DNA from: Pseudomonas graminis
GTDB lineage: Bacteria > Pseudomonadota > Gammaproteobacteria > Pseudomonadales > Pseudomonadaceae
DNA length: 64,000 nt
Reading direction: 5' to 3'
NCBI RefSeq assembly: GCF_900111735.1
Contig: NZ_FOHW01000001.1
Coordinates: 113,312-177,311, forward strand
Shown: positions 37,506 through 48,619 of the stretch, one piece after another
Layout of the letters: every line of letters starts with the position of its first letter
How positions within the stretch are numbered: the first letter of the stretch is position 1
The notes under the pieces: generated by a model
The model's input: only the letters and a program-made list of their open reading frames with translations
Databases searched by the model: none
Told to the model about the DNA's origin: nothing
Position numbers and translations under genes: made by a program

Positions 37506-39542
37506 ATGAATGATACTGCTGATCAGCCGTACGGCCCGGATTCCCTGGCCAACGATGTTCTCCACTCTATCCACCCTATACCCCTGACCCAAGCCCTGCA
37601 GTTGCCGCGCATCGTGATCGAGGACACCCAACCGGTGATCGATAACGGTCAGCTGGCCGCCAAGGCCGTTGTCGGTCAGCCGGTCACGGTCACCAGCAAA
37701 ATCTACGCGGACGGCCACGACAAGATGGCGGTGCGCATCGTTTATCGCGCCGTCGACCAGGAAGAATGGCAGTCCGTGCCCATGCGCGAGCTGGGCAACG
37801 ACAGCTGGATTGGCGAATTCACCCCGCCGACCTTCACCCGCTACATTTATCGCCTTGAAGCCTGGATCGATCAGTTCGGCAGCTACCGCTACGAGCTGGA
37901 AAAGAAGTACGCCGCCGGCGTGACCATCGATCTGGAGCTGGAAGAAGGGCGCCTGCACCTGGTGCACGCCGCCGAGCGCAGCACCCTCGAATTGCGCGGC
38001 CAGCTCGACAGCCTGATCAAGCGCTTCGGCGAGGCTGCGGACAACGAGGCCAAAGTCGCACTGTTGTTGAACAGCGAAACCGCCACCGTCATGGCCAAGG
38101 CGGACAACCACGCGTTCCTCAGCCGCAGCCTGGAATTCCCGCTGGACGTCGAGCGTGAACTGGCCCAGTTCGCCAGCTGGTACGAGCTGTTTCCACGCTC
38201 CATCACCGATGATAAAAAGCGCCACGGTACCTTCAAGGACGTTCACACGCGCCTGCCGATGATCCGCGACATGGGCTTCGACGTGCTGTATTTCCCGCCG
38301 ATCCACCCGATCGGCCGCGCCCACCGCAAAGGGCCTAACAACTCCCTCACCGCAGGGCCGGATGACGTCGGCAGCCCCTACGCCATCGGCAGCGCTGAAG
38401 GCGGGCATGACGCCATTCACCCGCAATTGGGCACCCGTGAAGACTTCCGCGAGCTGGTGGCCGCTGCAGCCGAGCATGGCCTGGAAATCGCCCTGGATTT
38501 CGCCATTCAGTGCTCCCAGGACCACCTGTGGCTCAAGGAGCACCCGGGCTGGTTCTCGTGGCGTCCGGACGGCACTATCCGTTACGCGGAAAACCCGCCG
38601 AAGAAATACCAGGACATCGTCAACGTCGATTTTTATGCGCCAGACGCGATTCCAGGCCTGTGGACCGAGCTGCGTGACGTGATCCTCGGCTGGGTGAACG
38701 AGGGCGTGAAGATCTTCCGCGTCGACAACCCGCACACCAAGCCGTTGCCGTTCTGGCAGTGGATGATTGCCGACGTGCGCAGCAAGCACCCGGAAGTCAT
38801 GTTCCTCGCTGAAGCCTTCACCAAGCCGGCAATGATGGCGCGCCTGGGCAAGGTCGGTTATTCCCAGAGCTACACCTACTTCACCTGGCGCAACACCAAG
38901 GCGGAGTTGAGTGAGTATTTCACCCAGCTCAATGAGTCGCCGTGGCGCGAGTGCTACCGGCCGAACTTCTTCGTCAATACGCCGGACATCAACCCGCCGT
39001 TCCTGCACGATTCGGGTCGCCCGGGCTTTCTGATCCGCGCGGCGCTGGCGACCATGGGTTCGGGTTTGTGGGGCATGTATTCGGGCTTCGAGCTGTGTGA
39101 AGCCGCGCCGGTGCCGGGCAAAGAGGAATATTTGGATTCGGAGAAGTACGAGATTCGTCCTCGTGACTTCACCGCACCCGGCAACATCATTGCCGAGATC
39201 GCCCAGCTCAACCGCATCCGTCGCCAGAACCCGGCGCTGCAGACCCATCTGGGCCTGAAGGTCTACACCGCGTACAACGACAACATCCTGTACTTCGGCA
39301 AGCGCACGGCGGACGGCAGCAACTTCATTCTGGTTGCTGTGAACCTTGATCCGCGCAACGCGCAGGAAGCGCATTTCGAACTGCCGCTGTGGGAAATGGG
39401 CCTGCCGGACGACGCCGCTACGTTGGGCGAAGACTTGATGACCGGGCATTCCTGGACCTGGTACGGCAAGACCCAGTTCATGCGCCTGGACCCGTCTTAC
39501 CAGCCGTTCGGCATCTGGCGCATCAAGGCCACAAACCAATAA
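37506..39542 (+). CDS. glgE: Alpha-1,4-glucan:maltose-1-phosphate maltosyltransferase
   Basis: A 678-residue GH13_3 enzyme that transfers maltosyl units from maltose-1-phosphate to alpha-glucan. An N-terminal domain precedes the (beta/alpha)8 barrel with YFPPIHPIGRAHRKG, VDNPHTKPLPFW (nucleophile Asp407) and VMFLAEAFTKPAMM (acid/base Glu436); the 29-residue spacing agrees with characterised GlgE. It is followed 16 bases later by treS-mak and then glgB, giving the complete GlgE branch. An AlgU-like promoter lies upstream. Confidence 0.96.
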   Translation: MNDTADQPYGPDSLANDVLHSIHPIPLTQALQLPRIVIEDTQPVIDNGQLAAKAVVGQPVTVTSKIYADGHDKMAVRIVYRAVDQEEWQSVPMRELGNDSWIGEFTPPTFTRYIYRLEAWIDQFGSYRYELEKKYAAGVTIDLELEEGRLHLVHAAERSTLELRGQLDSLIKRFGEAADNEAKVALLLNSETATVMAKADNHAFLSRSLEFPLDVERELAQFASWYELFPRSITDDKKRHGTFKDVHTRLPMIRDMGFDVLYFPPIHPIGRAHRKGPNNSLTAGPDDVGSPYAIGSAEGGHDAIHPQLGTREDFRELVAAAAEHGLEIALDFAIQCSQDHLWLKEHPGWFSWRPDGTIRYAENPPKKYQDIVNVDFYAPDAIPGLWTELRDVILGWVNEGVKIFRVDNPHTKPLPFWQWMIADVRSKHPEVMFLAEAFTKPAMMARLGKVGYSQSYTYFTWRNTKAELSEYFTQLNESPWRECYRPNFFVNTPDINPPFLHDSGRPGFLIRAALATMGSGLWGMYSGFELCEAAPVPGKEEYLDSEKYEIRPRDFTAPGNIIAEIAQLNRIRRQNPALQTHLGLKVYTAYNDNILYFGKRTADGSNFILVAVNLDPRNAQEAHFELPLWEMGLPDDAATLGEDLMTGHSWTWYGKTQFMRLDPSYQPFGIWRIKATNQ

Positions 39543-39558
39543 TTCAAAGGATGTGGTC

Positions 39559-42500
39559 ATGGCAAAGAAACCCCGCAACGCTGCCTTTATCGAAGACCCG
39601 CTCTGGTACAAAGATGCGGTGATTTACCAGGTCCACGTGAAATCGTTTTTCGACTCCAACGACGATGGCATCGGTGACTTCCCCGGCCTGATCGCCAAGC
39701 TCGACTACATTGCCGCGCTGGGCGTCAACACCATCTGGCTGCTGCCGTTCTACCCGTCGCCGCGCCGCGATGATGGCTATGACATCTCCGAATACCGGGG
39801 CGTGCACAGCGATTACGGCACCATGGCCGATGCCAAGAAGTTTATCGCAGAGGCGCACAACCGCGGCTTGCGGGTGATCACCGAACTGGTCATCAACCAC
39901 ACCTCGGACCAGCACGCGTGGTTTCAGCGCGCGCGGCATGCCAAAAAAGGCTCCAAGGCGCGGGATTTCTACGTCTGGTCCGATGACCCGCAGAAATACG
40001 ACGGCACCCGGATCATCTTTCTCGACACCGAGAAGTCCAACTGGACCTGGGACCCGGTCGCCGAGCAGTATTTCTGGCACCGTTTTTATTCCCACCAGCC
40101 GGACTTGAACTTCGACAATCCGCAAGTCATGAAAGCGGTGATCGAGGTCATGCGTTACTGGCTGGACATGGGCATCGACGGCTTGCGTCTGGACGCGATC
40201 CCGTACCTGATCGAGCGTGACGGTACCAACAACGAAAACCTGCCGGAGACCCACCAGGTCCTCAAACAGATCCGCGCCGAGATCGACGCCAACTACCCCG
40301 ACCGCATGTTGCTGGCCGAGGCGAACCAATGGCCGGAAGACACCCAGCTGTACTTCGGTGACCGCAAGGGCAAGGACGGCGACGAATGCCACATGGCGTT
40401 CCACTTCCCGCTGATGCCGCGCATGTACATGGCGGTGGCTCAGGAAGACCGTTTCCCGATCACCGACATCCTGCGCCAGACCCCGGAAATCCCGGAGAAC
40501 TGCCAGTGGGCGATCTTCCTGCGCAACCACGATGAACTGACGCTGGAAATGGTCACCGACCGCGAGCGTGATTACCTGTGGAACTACTACGCCTCGGACC
40601 GCCGCGCGCGGATCAACCTGGGCATTCGTCGTCGCCTCGCGCCGTTGCTGGAACGTGACCGCCGACGTGTCGAGCTGCTGAACAGCATGCTGCTGTCCAT
40701 GCCTGGCACTCCGACCCTGTATTACGGCGACGAAATCGGCATGGGCGACAACATCTATCTCGGTGACCGGGACGGTGTGCGCACGCCGATGCAGTGGTCG
40801 ATCGATCGTAACGGCGGCTTTTCCCGCGCCAACCCGGCGAGCCTGGTGCTGCCGCCGATCATGGACCCGCTGTACGGTTACCAGTCGGTCAACGTCGAGG
40901 CGCAGGATCACGATCCGCACTCGCTGCTGAACTGGACCCGGCGCATGCTCGCGGTGCGCCGGCAGCAGAAAGCCTTCGGCCGCGGCACCCTGAAAATGCT
41001 CTCGCCGAGCAATCGCCGCATCCTGGCCTACACCCGCGAATACACCGGCCCGGACGGCAAGACCGAAATCATCCTCTGCGTTGCCAACGTCTCGGCCGCC
41101 TCCCAGGCCGCCGAACTCGAACTGGCGCCGTACGCCGGGACAGTGCCGGTCGAAATGCTCGGCGGCAGCGCCTTTCCACCTATTGGCCAGCTCAATTACC
41201 TGCTGACGTTGCCACCCTATGGCTTCTACTGGTTCTTGCTGGCCGCGGAGAATCAAATGCCCAGCTGGCACGTTGAACCGGCTCAGAGCATGCCGGACTT
41301 CCCGACTCTGGTGCTCAAGCAGCGTCTGGAAGAATTGCTCGAAGAACCCCTGCGCCAGACCATGGAGCAGCAGTCGCTGTCGGTGTATCTGCCGAAACGC
41401 CGCTGGTTCGCGGGTAAAGGCACGGCCATCGACAGCATTCACATCGCCTACGCCGTGCGCTTCGGCTCCACGGTGCGGCCGGCGTTGCTGAGCGAAATCG
41501 AAGTCACCTCTGGCGGCGAAACGGTGCGCTACCAGTTGCCGTTTGGCCTGTTGCCGGAAGACGACATCAGCAGCGCCTTGCCGCAACAGTTGGCCCTGTC
41601 CCGCGTGCGTCGTGGCCGTCAGGTCGGCTTGATCACTGATGCATTCACCCTTGAGCCGTTCATTCGCAACGTCATAAAAGGCATGCAGGACAATACCGTG
41701 CTGGCGACGCCGGACGGTGAGCTGCAATTCCAGAGCACATCGCAACTGGCGCCGCTGGGCCTGAACGAAGATGCCGAGGTGCGTTACCTCTCGGCCGAGC
41801 AGTCCAACAGCTCGGTGGTGGTCGGCAAGAAGCTGGTGCTGAAGATGATTCGCCGTGTGGCGGCAGGCACCCACCCGGAACTGGAAATGGGTGCGTACCT
41901 CACCGAAGCCGGCTACCCGCACATCTCGCCGCTGTTGGGCGCGGTCGTGCGCGTCGACGGGCAGGGCGAGAAAAACCTGCTGATGATCGCTCAGGGTTAC
42001 CTGAGCAATCAGGGCGATGCGTGGGAATGGACGCAGAACAATCTCGAACGCGCCGTGCGCGATCACATGGCCCACGGTCAATCGTCGCTGGAGCAGCAAG
42101 CCAACGCGCTGATCGAACTGAAAGACTTCGCCGGCCTGCTGGGCCAGCGTCTGGGCGAGATGCACGTGATCCTCGGCGCGCCAACGGATAACCCGGACTT
42201 CAAAACCGAAGTCACCAGTGTCAAGGACAGCGAGGCCTCGGCGAAGAGCGTTTCGGCGCAGATCGAGCGCGCCTTGCAGCTGCTTGAACAGCACCGTGAC
42301 TCCCTGGAAGCCCAGGACCAGCAGCTCATCACTGAACTGCTGGGCAAACGCAAAGCGCTGCTGGCTCAGGTCAAAACCCTGGCGAAGCAGTCGGTTGGCG
42401 GCTTGAGAATGCGCGTGCACGGCGACTTGCACCTCGGGCAGATGCTGGTGGTCAAGGGCGATGCCTACCTGATCGACTTCGAGGGCGAGCCGGCGCGTCC

Positions 42501-42879
42501 GCTGCAGGAACGTCGCGCCAAATACAGCCCGTTCAAAGATGTCAGCGGCGTGCTGCGCTCGTTCGACTACGCTGCGGCGATGGCCATGCGCAACGCGCAA
42601 AGTGCCGACACCTCGTTGCAGGCTGAGACGGCACGCCAGCAAGTGGCCGAGACGTATTTGCTGCAGGCGCGGGAAGCCTTCCTCGACGGCTACCGCAAGG
42701 CCACCGTGGAAGTGGGTCACGACTGGAAAGATGCCAAAGGTGAGGCGGCCGCGCTGGCGCTGTTCACCCTGGAAAAAGCCGCTTATGAAGTGGCCTACGA
42801 GGCCGAGAATCGGCCGACTTGGTTGTCGGTTCCGCTTCAAGGCTTGCGCGGGCTTCTAGACCTGTCTGATGGAGAATGA
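39559..42879 (+). CDS. treS: Trehalose synthase fused to maltokinase (TreS-Mak)
   Basis: A 1106-residue bifunctional protein. Residues 1 to about 550 are a GH13 trehalose synthase/isomerase ([29 protein letters not shown] with nucleophile Asp212, [21 protein letters not shown]). The second half (about 620-1100) is a maltokinase with [12 protein letters not shown], the kinase loop HGDLHLGQ at 954-961 and DFEG. It converts trehalose to maltose and phosphorylates it to maltose-1-phosphate for GlgE. In mycobacteria these are separate proteins. ATG 39559 is preferred over GTG 39553: AAAGG ends eight bases upstream. It overlaps the glgB region (ATGA at 42876-42879). Confidence 0.95.
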   Translation: MAKKPRNAAFIEDPLWYKDAVIYQVHVKSFFDSNDDGIGDFPGLIAKLDYIAALGVNTIWLLPFYPSPRRDDGYDISEYRGVHSDYGTMADAKKFIAEAHNRGLRVITELVINHTSDQHAWFQRARHAKKGSKARDFYVWSDDPQKYDGTRIIFLDTEKSNWTWDPVAEQYFWHRFYSHQPDLNFDNPQVMKAVIEVMRYWLDMGIDGLRLDAIPYLIERDGTNNENLPETHQVLKQIRAEIDANYPDRMLLAEANQWPEDTQLYFGDRKGKDGDECHMAFHFPLMPRMYMAVAQEDRFPITDILRQTPEIPENCQWAIFLRNHDELTLEMVTDRERDYLWNYYASDRRARINLGIRRRLAPLLERDRRRVELLNSMLLSMPGTPTLYYGDEIGMGDNIYLGDRDGVRTPMQWSIDRNGGFSRANPASLVLPPIMDPLYGYQSVNVEAQDHDPHSLLNWTRRMLAVRRQQKAFGRGTLKMLSPSNRRILAYTREYTGPDGKTEIILCVANVSAASQAAELELAPYAGTVPVEMLGGSAFPPIGQLNYLLTLPPYGFYWFLLAAENQMPSWHVEPAQSMPDFPTLVLKQRLEELLEEPLRQTMEQQSLSVYLPKRRWFAGKGTAIDSIHIAYAVRFGSTVRPALLSEIEVTSGGETVRYQLPFGLLPEDDISSALPQQLALSRVRRGRQVGLITDAFTLEPFIRNVIKGMQDNTVLATPDGELQFQSTSQLAPLGLNEDAEVRYLSAEQSNSSVVVGKKLVLKMIRRVAAGTHPELEMGAYLTEAGYPHISPLLGAVVRVDGQGEKNLLMIAQGYLSNQGDAWEWTQNNLERAVRDHMAHGQSSLEQQANALIELKDFAGLLGQRLGEMHVILGAPTDNPDFKTEVTSVKDSEASAKSVSAQIERALQLLEQHRDSLEAQDQQLITELLGKRKALLAQVKTLAKQSVGGLRMRVHGDLHLGQMLVVKGDAYLIDFEGEPARPLQERRAKYSPFKDVSGVLRSFDYAAAMAMRNAQSADTSLQAETARQQVAETYLLQAREAFLDGYRKATVEVGHDWKDAKGEAAALALFTLEKAAYEVAYEAENRPTWLSVPLQGLRGLLDLSDGE

Positions 42880-42881
42880 AA

Positions 42882-45131
42882 ATGAGTGCCTCTGACCAAT
42901 TCGGTAACGGCAACCACGCAATATTGCCCAGCGCCGTCGACCTGGATGCGCTGATCCGCGCGGAGCACCGCGACCCGTTCTCGATGCTCGGCCCTCACAG
43001 CGATGGCGCTGAAGGCCAGGTAATCCGCGCCTATCTGCCCAATGCACTGGCCGTGCGCGTGCTTGCTCGCGATGGCGAACGTGACTTGGGCGAGCTGAGC
43101 ATGACCGACAAGCCGGGGTTCTTTGCCGGCCACTTTGCGGTGCGCGAGCCCTACCTGCTGAAGATCTCCTGGGCCACCGGCGAGCAAATCACCGAAGACC
43201 CGTTCAGCTTCGGCGAGCAGCTCGGCGAGATGGATTTGTACCTGTTCGCCGAGGGCAACCATCGTGACCTGAGCAGCGCGTTGGGCGCACAGGTGAAGAA
43301 CGTCGACGGTGTCGATGGCGTACGTTTCTCCGTGTGGGCTCCGAATGCCCGCCGTGTCTCGGTGGTGGGCGATTTCAACAGCTGGGACGGCCGTCGTCAT
43401 CCAATGCGCCTGCGTCACCCGACGGGCGTGTGGGAAATCTTCATTCCGCGTATTGGCCCGGGAGAGGCGTACAAGTACGAGATCCTCGGCCAGCACGGCG
43501 TTCTGCCGCTGAAAGCCGACCCTATGGCCCTGGCCACCCAACTGCCGCCGGCTACGGCGTCGAAAGTCGCTGCGCCGCTGGACTTTGACTGGCAGGACAG
43601 TGACTGGATGCAGTCCCGTGGCGACAAGCACGACATCCACCAGCCGCTGTCGATCTACGAGCTGCACGCAGGCTCGTGGAAGTGGCATCACGGCGGCGAT
43701 GACGAGCCCGATCGCCCGTATAACTGGCGCGAGCTGGCCGATAACCTGATCCCTTACATCAAAGATATGGGCTTCACCCACATCGAGCTGATGCCGATCA
43801 TGGAACACCCTTTCGGCGGTTCGTGGGGTTATCAGGTGCTGTCGCAGTTCGCACCGAGTGCCCGTTATGGCAAGCCGGAAGACTTCGCCGCATTCGTCGA
43901 TGCCTGTCACCGCAACGACATCGGTGTGATTCTTGACTGGGTGCCTGCGCACTTTCCGACGGATGCACACGGTCTGGCCCAATTCGACGGCACTGCGCTG
44001 TACGAATACGCCAACCCCCATGAGGGCTTCCATCAGGACTGGAACACGCTGATCTACAACCTTGGCCGCACCGAAGTCCACGGTTTCATGATCGCGTCCG
44101 GCTTGCATTGGCTGAAGCACTTCCACGTCGATGCGTTGCGCGTGGATGCGGTGGCCTCGATGCTGTATCGCGACTATTCGCGCAACGCCGGGGAGTGGGT
44201 GCCGAACCGTTACGGCGGCCGCGAAAACCTGGAAGCCATCGACTTCCTGCGTCACCTCAATGACGTAGTGGCGATCGAAGCGCCGGGCGCGCTGGTCATC
44301 GCCGAGGAGTCGACCTCGTGGCCGGGCGTTTCGCAGCCGACTCAACAGGGCGGCCTGGGCTTCTCGTACAAATGGAACATGGGCTGGATGCACGACACGC
44401 TCAAGTACGTCGAGCAGGACCCGATCCATCGCCAGCATCATCATTCTCAGCTCAGCTTCGGCCTGGTTTACGCATGGTCCGAGCGCTTCGTGCTGCCGAT
44501 TTCCCACGACGAAGTGGTCCACGGCAAGCACTCGCTGATCGACAAGATGCCCGGCGACCGCTGGCAGAAATTCGCCAACCTGCGCGCTTACCTGTCGTTC
44601 ATGTGGACGCACCCGGGCAAGAAGCTGCTGTTCATGGGCTGCGAGTTCGGTCAATGGCGAGAGTGGAACCACGACACCGAGCTGGACTGGCATTTCCTCC
44701 AGTACGCCGACCACAAGGGCGTGCACACGCTGGTCAGCGACCTCAACCGGTTGTATCGCACTGAAAAGGCGCTGCACGAGCAGGACTGCCAGCCCCAGGG
44801 TTTCCAGTGGGTCATTGGTGACGACGCCGGCAACAGCGTCTATGCCTACCTGCGTTGGAGCAAGGAGGGCGAACCATTGCTGGTGGTCGCCAACCTGACG
44901 CCGGTGCCGCGTGAGGCCTATCGCGTGGGCGTTCCGTTCAGCGGCAAGTGGGCCGAGCTGTTCAACAGCGACGCCGATATCTACGCCGGTTCCAACTTCG
45001 GTAACGGCGGCGGTGTGCGCACCGACGACCTCAAGAGTCATGGCCAGGCGTTCTCGCTGTCCTTGAACCTGCCGCCGTTGGGCGTGGTGATCCTCAAACC
45101 GACGGTGGAGCAACTGCAACAGGAGGGGTGA
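42882..45131 (+). CDS. glgB: 1,4-alpha-glucan branching enzyme
   Basis: A 749-residue GH13 branching enzyme with an N-terminal CBM48 pair ([20 protein letters not shown]) and a barrel with [14 protein letters not shown] (Asp422), [12 protein letters not shown] (Glu475) and [13 protein letters not shown]. It creates alpha-1,6 branches in the glucan extended by GlgE. Start 42882 (MSASDQ) is chosen since GGAG ends seven bases upstream; another ATG at 42876 overlaps the treS stop. Together the three genes form a compact operon. Confidence 0.96.
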   Translation: MSASDQFGNGNHAILPSAVDLDALIRAEHRDPFSMLGPHSDGAEGQVIRAYLPNALAVRVLARDGERDLGELSMTDKPGFFAGHFAVREPYLLKISWATGEQITEDPFSFGEQLGEMDLYLFAEGNHRDLSSALGAQVKNVDGVDGVRFSVWAPNARRVSVVGDFNSWDGRRHPMRLRHPTGVWEIFIPRIGPGEAYKYEILGQHGVLPLKADPMALATQLPPATASKVAAPLDFDWQDSDWMQSRGDKHDIHQPLSIYELHAGSWKWHHGGDDEPDRPYNWRELADNLIPYIKDMGFTHIELMPIMEHPFGGSWGYQVLSQFAPSARYGKPEDFAAFVDACHRNDIGVILDWVPAHFPTDAHGLAQFDGTALYEYANPHEGFHQDWNTLIYNLGRTEVHGFMIASGLHWLKHFHVDALRVDAVASMLYRDYSRNAGEWVPNRYGGRENLEAIDFLRHLNDVVAIEAPGALVIAEESTSWPGVSQPTQQGGLGFSYKWNMGWMHDTLKYVEQDPIHRQHHHSQLSFGLVYAWSERFVLPISHDEVVHGKHSLIDKMPGDRWQKFANLRAYLSFMWTHPGKKLLFMGCEFGQWREWNHDTELDWHFLQYADHKGVHTLVSDLNRLYRTEKALHEQDCQPQGFQWVIGDDAGNSVYAYLRWSKEGEPLLVVANLTPVPREAYRVGVPFSGKWAELFNSDADIYAGSNFGNGGGVRTDDLKSHGQAFSLSLNLPPLGVVILKPTVEQLQQEG

Positions 45132-45159
45132 TTCCCCCCGCCAGACTGTTGTGAACCTT

Positions 45160-45243
45160 GTGGGAGCGAGCTTGCTCGCGAATCGTCTTTACCCGCCGGC
45201 TCTGTCGGCGGGTCGGGGCATTCGCCAGCAGACTCGCTCCCAC
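45160..45243. repeat. REPIN-like element downstream of glgB, family B variant
   Basis: GTGGGAGCGAGCTTGCTCGC at 45160-45180 is matched by an inverted, diverged copy TTCGCCAGCAGACTCGCTCC ending at 45240. An internal hairpin ACCCGCCGGC...GCGGGT lies at 45190-45213. It may double as the glgB 3' end. The rest of 45132-45512 shows no supported gene. Confidence 0.75.
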
Positions 45244-45512
45244 TGTCGTTTCAGCCATTCCGACAAGCGTGTGGGACGTTTCCCGGACGAATGTCATCCC
45301 TCGCTACTGAACCTGACATCTTTTCAATGGTCTGTTGACCACTGCGCGCGCAGTACGCCCGGGTCACGACTTTGGGTGTCCGGCTGAATTTCGCCCGCGC
45401 CAGATGCCTTTTCCAGCAGTTGCAGTGCGTTGTTCGTGCTGTCCGACCAGGCGTGATTCCCTTGCATGCGGCCCGCCCACCGGCCTTCTTTTCAATTTGT
45501 CGAAGATTAACC

Positions 45513-46196
45513 ATGCCTATTTCTCCCTCCGATGCTTCCCTTCGCTTTTCCACCGTGTCGGGCGTTCGACGCCGTTTGCTCAACGCCGGCGTGCTGACCA
45601 CCTTGTTGACCGCAGGCTTTGCCAGCCCCTTGGCACTGGCCGAAACCACGAGCAAGGATCGCTGGGTCAGCGACACCCTCAGCACCTACGTGCGCAGTGG
45701 CCCCACCGACGGCTACCGCATCGTCGGCACCCTGAAGTCCGGGCAGAAAGTGGAGCTGATCAACACCCAGGGCGATTACAGCCAGGTGCGCGGCAGCGCC
45801 GGCGACAACGTGTGGATTCCCACCGCTGACCTGCAGGAAGTGCCAGGCCAGGCCGAGCGCTTGCCGCAATTGACGCAGAAAGCCGCGGACCTCAGCGCGC
45901 AGCTGAAGACCATCGACGATGACTGGAAGACCAAGGTTCAGGGCATGCAGGAAACCCTGGAGTCGCGCAAGAAGCTGGTCGACGAGCTCGAAGCGCGGAC
46001 CAAGGACCTGAACGCACAGCTGGCCAGCGCCCAGTCGGACTTGCGCACGACCCAGGCGAAACTGGGTGACGAGAACAATCAAGTGCTGATGCGCTACATG
46101 GTCTACGGCGGCAGCATCGCCGGGGCTGGCCTGCTGCTGGGCCTGATCCTTCCGTCGCTGACCAAGGGCCGCAAGCGCAACGATCGCTGGTTCTGA
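45513..46196 (+). CDS. SH3-domain protein of the TIGR04211/YgiM type
   Basis: A 227-residue cell-envelope protein. After a signal peptide (AGVLTTLLTAGFASPLALAE) comes a bacterial SH3 domain (residues about 50-110: RWVSDTLSTYVRSGPTDGYR), a coiled coil (about 120-190) and a C-terminal transmembrane helix (SIAGAGLLLGLILPSL) with a basic cytoplasmic tail. This order matches the conserved YgiM-like family of unknown function. ATG 45513 has no strong ribosome site and the frame opens further upstream, but the signal peptide supports this start. Confidence 0.88.
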   Translation: MPISPSDASLRFSTVSGVRRRLLNAGVLTTLLTAGFASPLALAETTSKDRWVSDTLSTYVRSGPTDGYRIVGTLKSGQKVELINTQGDYSQVRGSAGDNVWIPTADLQEVPGQAERLPQLTQKAADLSAQLKTIDDDWKTKVQGMQETLESRKKLVDELEARTKDLNAQLASAQSDLRTTQAKLGDENNQVLMRYMVYGGSIAGAGLLLGLILPSLTKGRKRNDRWF

Positions 46197-46239
46197 AGCA
46201 AACCGCCCGTGCCAGTTGCGGGCTGAAAAGGCTTCTACA

Positions 46240-46482
46240 GTAGGAGCGCGCTTACCCGCGAAGACGAAGTTGCATTCAGTATGTTGTCGCCTGAAACACC
46301 GCGCCCACTGTAGGAGCCGGCTTGCTGGCGAATGCATTCTTTCAGATCAAGGTGTGCAAAATGGCACACCGCCTTCGCGGGCAAGCGCGCTCCTACGCCC
46401 TCCGGGCAGAATCCAAATCTCAACCTGACACCCAACCCATCCCGTATCCCCGCAAACCTGTAGGAGCGCGCTTGCCCGCGAA
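46240..46482. repeat. Cluster of four family-B REP repeats
   Basis: Copies of GTAGGAGCGCGCTTGCCCGC or close variants occur at 46240-46263, 46310-46333 (GGAGCCGGCTTGCTGGCGAA type), inverted at 46373-46395, and at 46460-46482. A small TGTGCAAAATGGCACA hairpin sits between copies. They fill most of the 503-base gap 46197-46699; the ggt promoter must be in the last 200 bases but I did not resolve it. Confidence 0.8.
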
Positions 46483-46699
46483 CGCGATCTTCCAGATGAC
46501 GCAGCGCAGGATGACCCACCGCATTCGCCGGCAAGCCGATATCTGCACTGCTAAATCTCGGGGAAACGCACCTTGGGCCCGGTGTTCATCTGACCGGGAT
46601 TCCCGGCAATCACTGGCAACTTTCCCCGCATGCGCTATTTTAGTGCGGGCACCTTCTGCCCACCGTTTTCCCCATCACAAGAAAAAGAGAATTCCGCCC

Positions 46700-48427
46700 A
46701 TGAAGTTCGAACCCTTCGCCCAGTCGCTCGTTGCGACGGTGCTCACCCTTGGCTTGTCCTGCGCTCACGCCGCTTCCGTGGCGCCGGCCGCCGCTGAAAA
46801 CGGCATGGTCGTGACCGCCCAGCACCTGGCCACCCACGTCGGCGTGGACGTGCTCAAGTCCGGCGGTAACGCGGTGGATGCGGCCGTTGCCGTGGGCTAC
46901 GCGCTGGCCGTGGTCTATCCGGCTGCCGGCAACCTGGGCGGGGGCGGTTTCATGACCATCCAGCTGGCCGACGGGCGCAAGACCTTCCTCGACTTCCGCG
47001 AAAAAGCCCCGCTGGCGGCGACTGCCAACATGTACTTGGACAAGGACGGCAATGTCGTACCGGACTTGAGTTCCAAGGGGCACCTGGCCGTCGGCGTCCC
47101 CGGCACCGTGTCCGGGATGGAAATGGCGCTCAGCAAATACGGCACCAAAAAGCGCGCGGAAGTCATTGCGCCGGCGATCAAGCTCGCTGAAAACGGCTTC
47201 GCCCTGGAGCAAGGCGATGTCGATCTGCTTGGCACCGCCACCGACGAATTCAAGGCCGACGCCAAGGACCTGGGCACGATATTCCTGAACAAGGGCCAGC
47301 CACTGCAGGTTGGCGACACCCTCGTGCAGAAAGACCTCGCCAAAACCCTCAAGGAAATCTCCGCAAAAGGCAGCGACGGTTTCTACAAGGGCTGGGTGGC
47401 CAAGGCGATCGTCGATTCCAGCCAGGCGGGGAAGGGCATCATCACCCAGGCCGATCTGGACAAATACGCGACCCGCGAACTGGCGCCGATCGAGTGTGAT
47501 TACCGCGGCTACCACGTCGTGTCGGCGCCACCACCGAGCTCCGGTGGCGTGGTCATCTGCGAGATCATGAACATCCTCGAAGGCTATCCGATGCAGGAGC
47601 TGGGCTATCACTCCGCCCAGGGGCTGCATTATCAGATCGAGGCCATGCGTCATGCCTACGTCGACCGTAACAGCTACCTGGGTGACCCGGACTTCGTCAA
47701 GAATCCGATCAGCCATCTGCTCGACCGCGACTACGCCGCCAAGCTGCGCGCCGCCATCGAACCGCAGAAAGCCGGGATCTCCCAGAACATCAAACCCGGC
47801 GTTGCGCCCCACGAAGGCAACAACACCACGCACTATTCCATCGTCGACAAATGGGGCAACGCGGTGTCTGTCACCTACACCCTCAACGACTGGTTCGGCG
47901 CAGGCGTGATGGCGAGCAGTACCGGTGTAATCCTCAATGACGAGATGGACGACTTCACCTCCAAGGTGGGCGTGCCGAACATGTACGGCCTGATTCAGGG
48001 CGAAGCCAACGCCATCGCGCCGGGCAAGTCGCCGCTGTCATCGATGAGCCCGACCATCGTCACCAAGGACGGCAAGGCGGTGATGGTGGTGGGTACCCCG
48101 GGCGGCAGCCGGATCATTACTGCCACCCTGCTGACCATGCTCAACGTCATCGACTACGGCATGAACATCCAGGAAGCGGTCGATGCGCCTCGTTTCCACC
48201 AACAGTGGATGCCGGAAACCACCAACCTGGAAGCCTTCGCCGTCAGCCCTGACACCCAGAAGATCCTCGAAAGCTGGGGCCATAAGTTTGCAGGTCCCCA
48301 GGACGCCAACCACCTGGCCGCGATCCTCGTCGGCGCGCCGTCCCTGGGTGGCAAGCCAGTGGGTAATAACCGTTTCTACGGTGCCAACGATCCACGTCGC
48401 AGCACGGGGTTGTCGCTGGGCTATTAA
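46700..48427 (+). CDS. ggt: Gamma-glutamyltransferase
   Basis: A 575-residue periplasmic Ntn-hydrolase that hydrolyses glutathione or transfers its gamma-glutamyl group. After a signal peptide (VATVLTLGLSCAHA) it shows SGGNAVDAAVAVGYALAVVYP, NLGGGGFMTIQ and the autoprocessing site GNNTTHYSIVD, with Thr376 the predicted new N-terminus of the small subunit. The small subunit carries NDEMDDFTSK and GTPGGSRIITATL. Length and motifs are typical. It stands alone between repeat-rich gaps. Confidence 0.96.
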   Translation: MKFEPFAQSLVATVLTLGLSCAHAASVAPAAAENGMVVTAQHLATHVGVDVLKSGGNAVDAAVAVGYALAVVYPAAGNLGGGGFMTIQLADGRKTFLDFREKAPLAATANMYLDKDGNVVPDLSSKGHLAVGVPGTVSGMEMALSKYGTKKRAEVIAPAIKLAENGFALEQGDVDLLGTATDEFKADAKDLGTIFLNKGQPLQVGDTLVQKDLAKTLKEISAKGSDGFYKGWVAKAIVDSSQAGKGIITQADLDKYATRELAPIECDYRGYHVVSAPPPSSGGVVICEIMNILEGYPMQELGYHSAQGLHYQIEAMRHAYVDRNSYLGDPDFVKNPISHLLDRDYAAKLRAAIEPQKAGISQNIKPGVAPHEGNNTTHYSIVDKWGNAVSVTYTLNDWFGAGVMASSTGVILNDEMDDFTSKVGVPNMYGLIQGEANAIAPGKSPLSSMSPTIVTKDGKAVMVVGTPGGSRIITATLLTMLNVIDYGMNIQEAVDAPRFHQQWMPETTNLEAFAVSPDTQKILESWGHKFAGPQDANHLAAILVGAPSLGGKPVGNNRFYGANDPRRSTGLSLGY

Positions 48428-48545
48428 CCCAGACGGGAAACGATTCACCGGATGGGGCAGGGTGTTCCTGTCCGGTGACGGGTGCGCCGGTTCTCCCCAA
48501 CCAAGACCCTGCGGGCAATTTTGGTTGCGCGCAGGAGGCTTCGAA

Positions 48546-48560
48546 GTGTTATGTTATAAC
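48546..48560. promoter_or_regulatory. Zur-box-like dyad upstream of the DUF1624-type gene
   Basis: GTGTTATGTTATAAC contains GTTAT-GTT-ATAAC, a perfect 5-base dyad that resembles half of the Pseudomonas/enterobacterial Zur operator. It lies 60 bases upstream of the ATG at 48620. Only one full half-site core is present, so this is a tentative call. Confidence 0.3.
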
Positions 48561-48619
48561 TCGCTTTTACAGGTCGTTCACAGGCCTGTCGGTTATCGCG
48601 CTTCGAGAGTCCACCGCGT

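Noticed and set aside
39544-42840. A 1098-codon open frame antisense to treS-maltokinase, and similar long antisense frames at 13704-15446 and 42837-45119.
   Set aside because: They mirror real genes in GC-rich DNA, have no family motifs and follow the sense-gene codon structure. They are shadows of tamA, treS and glgB.
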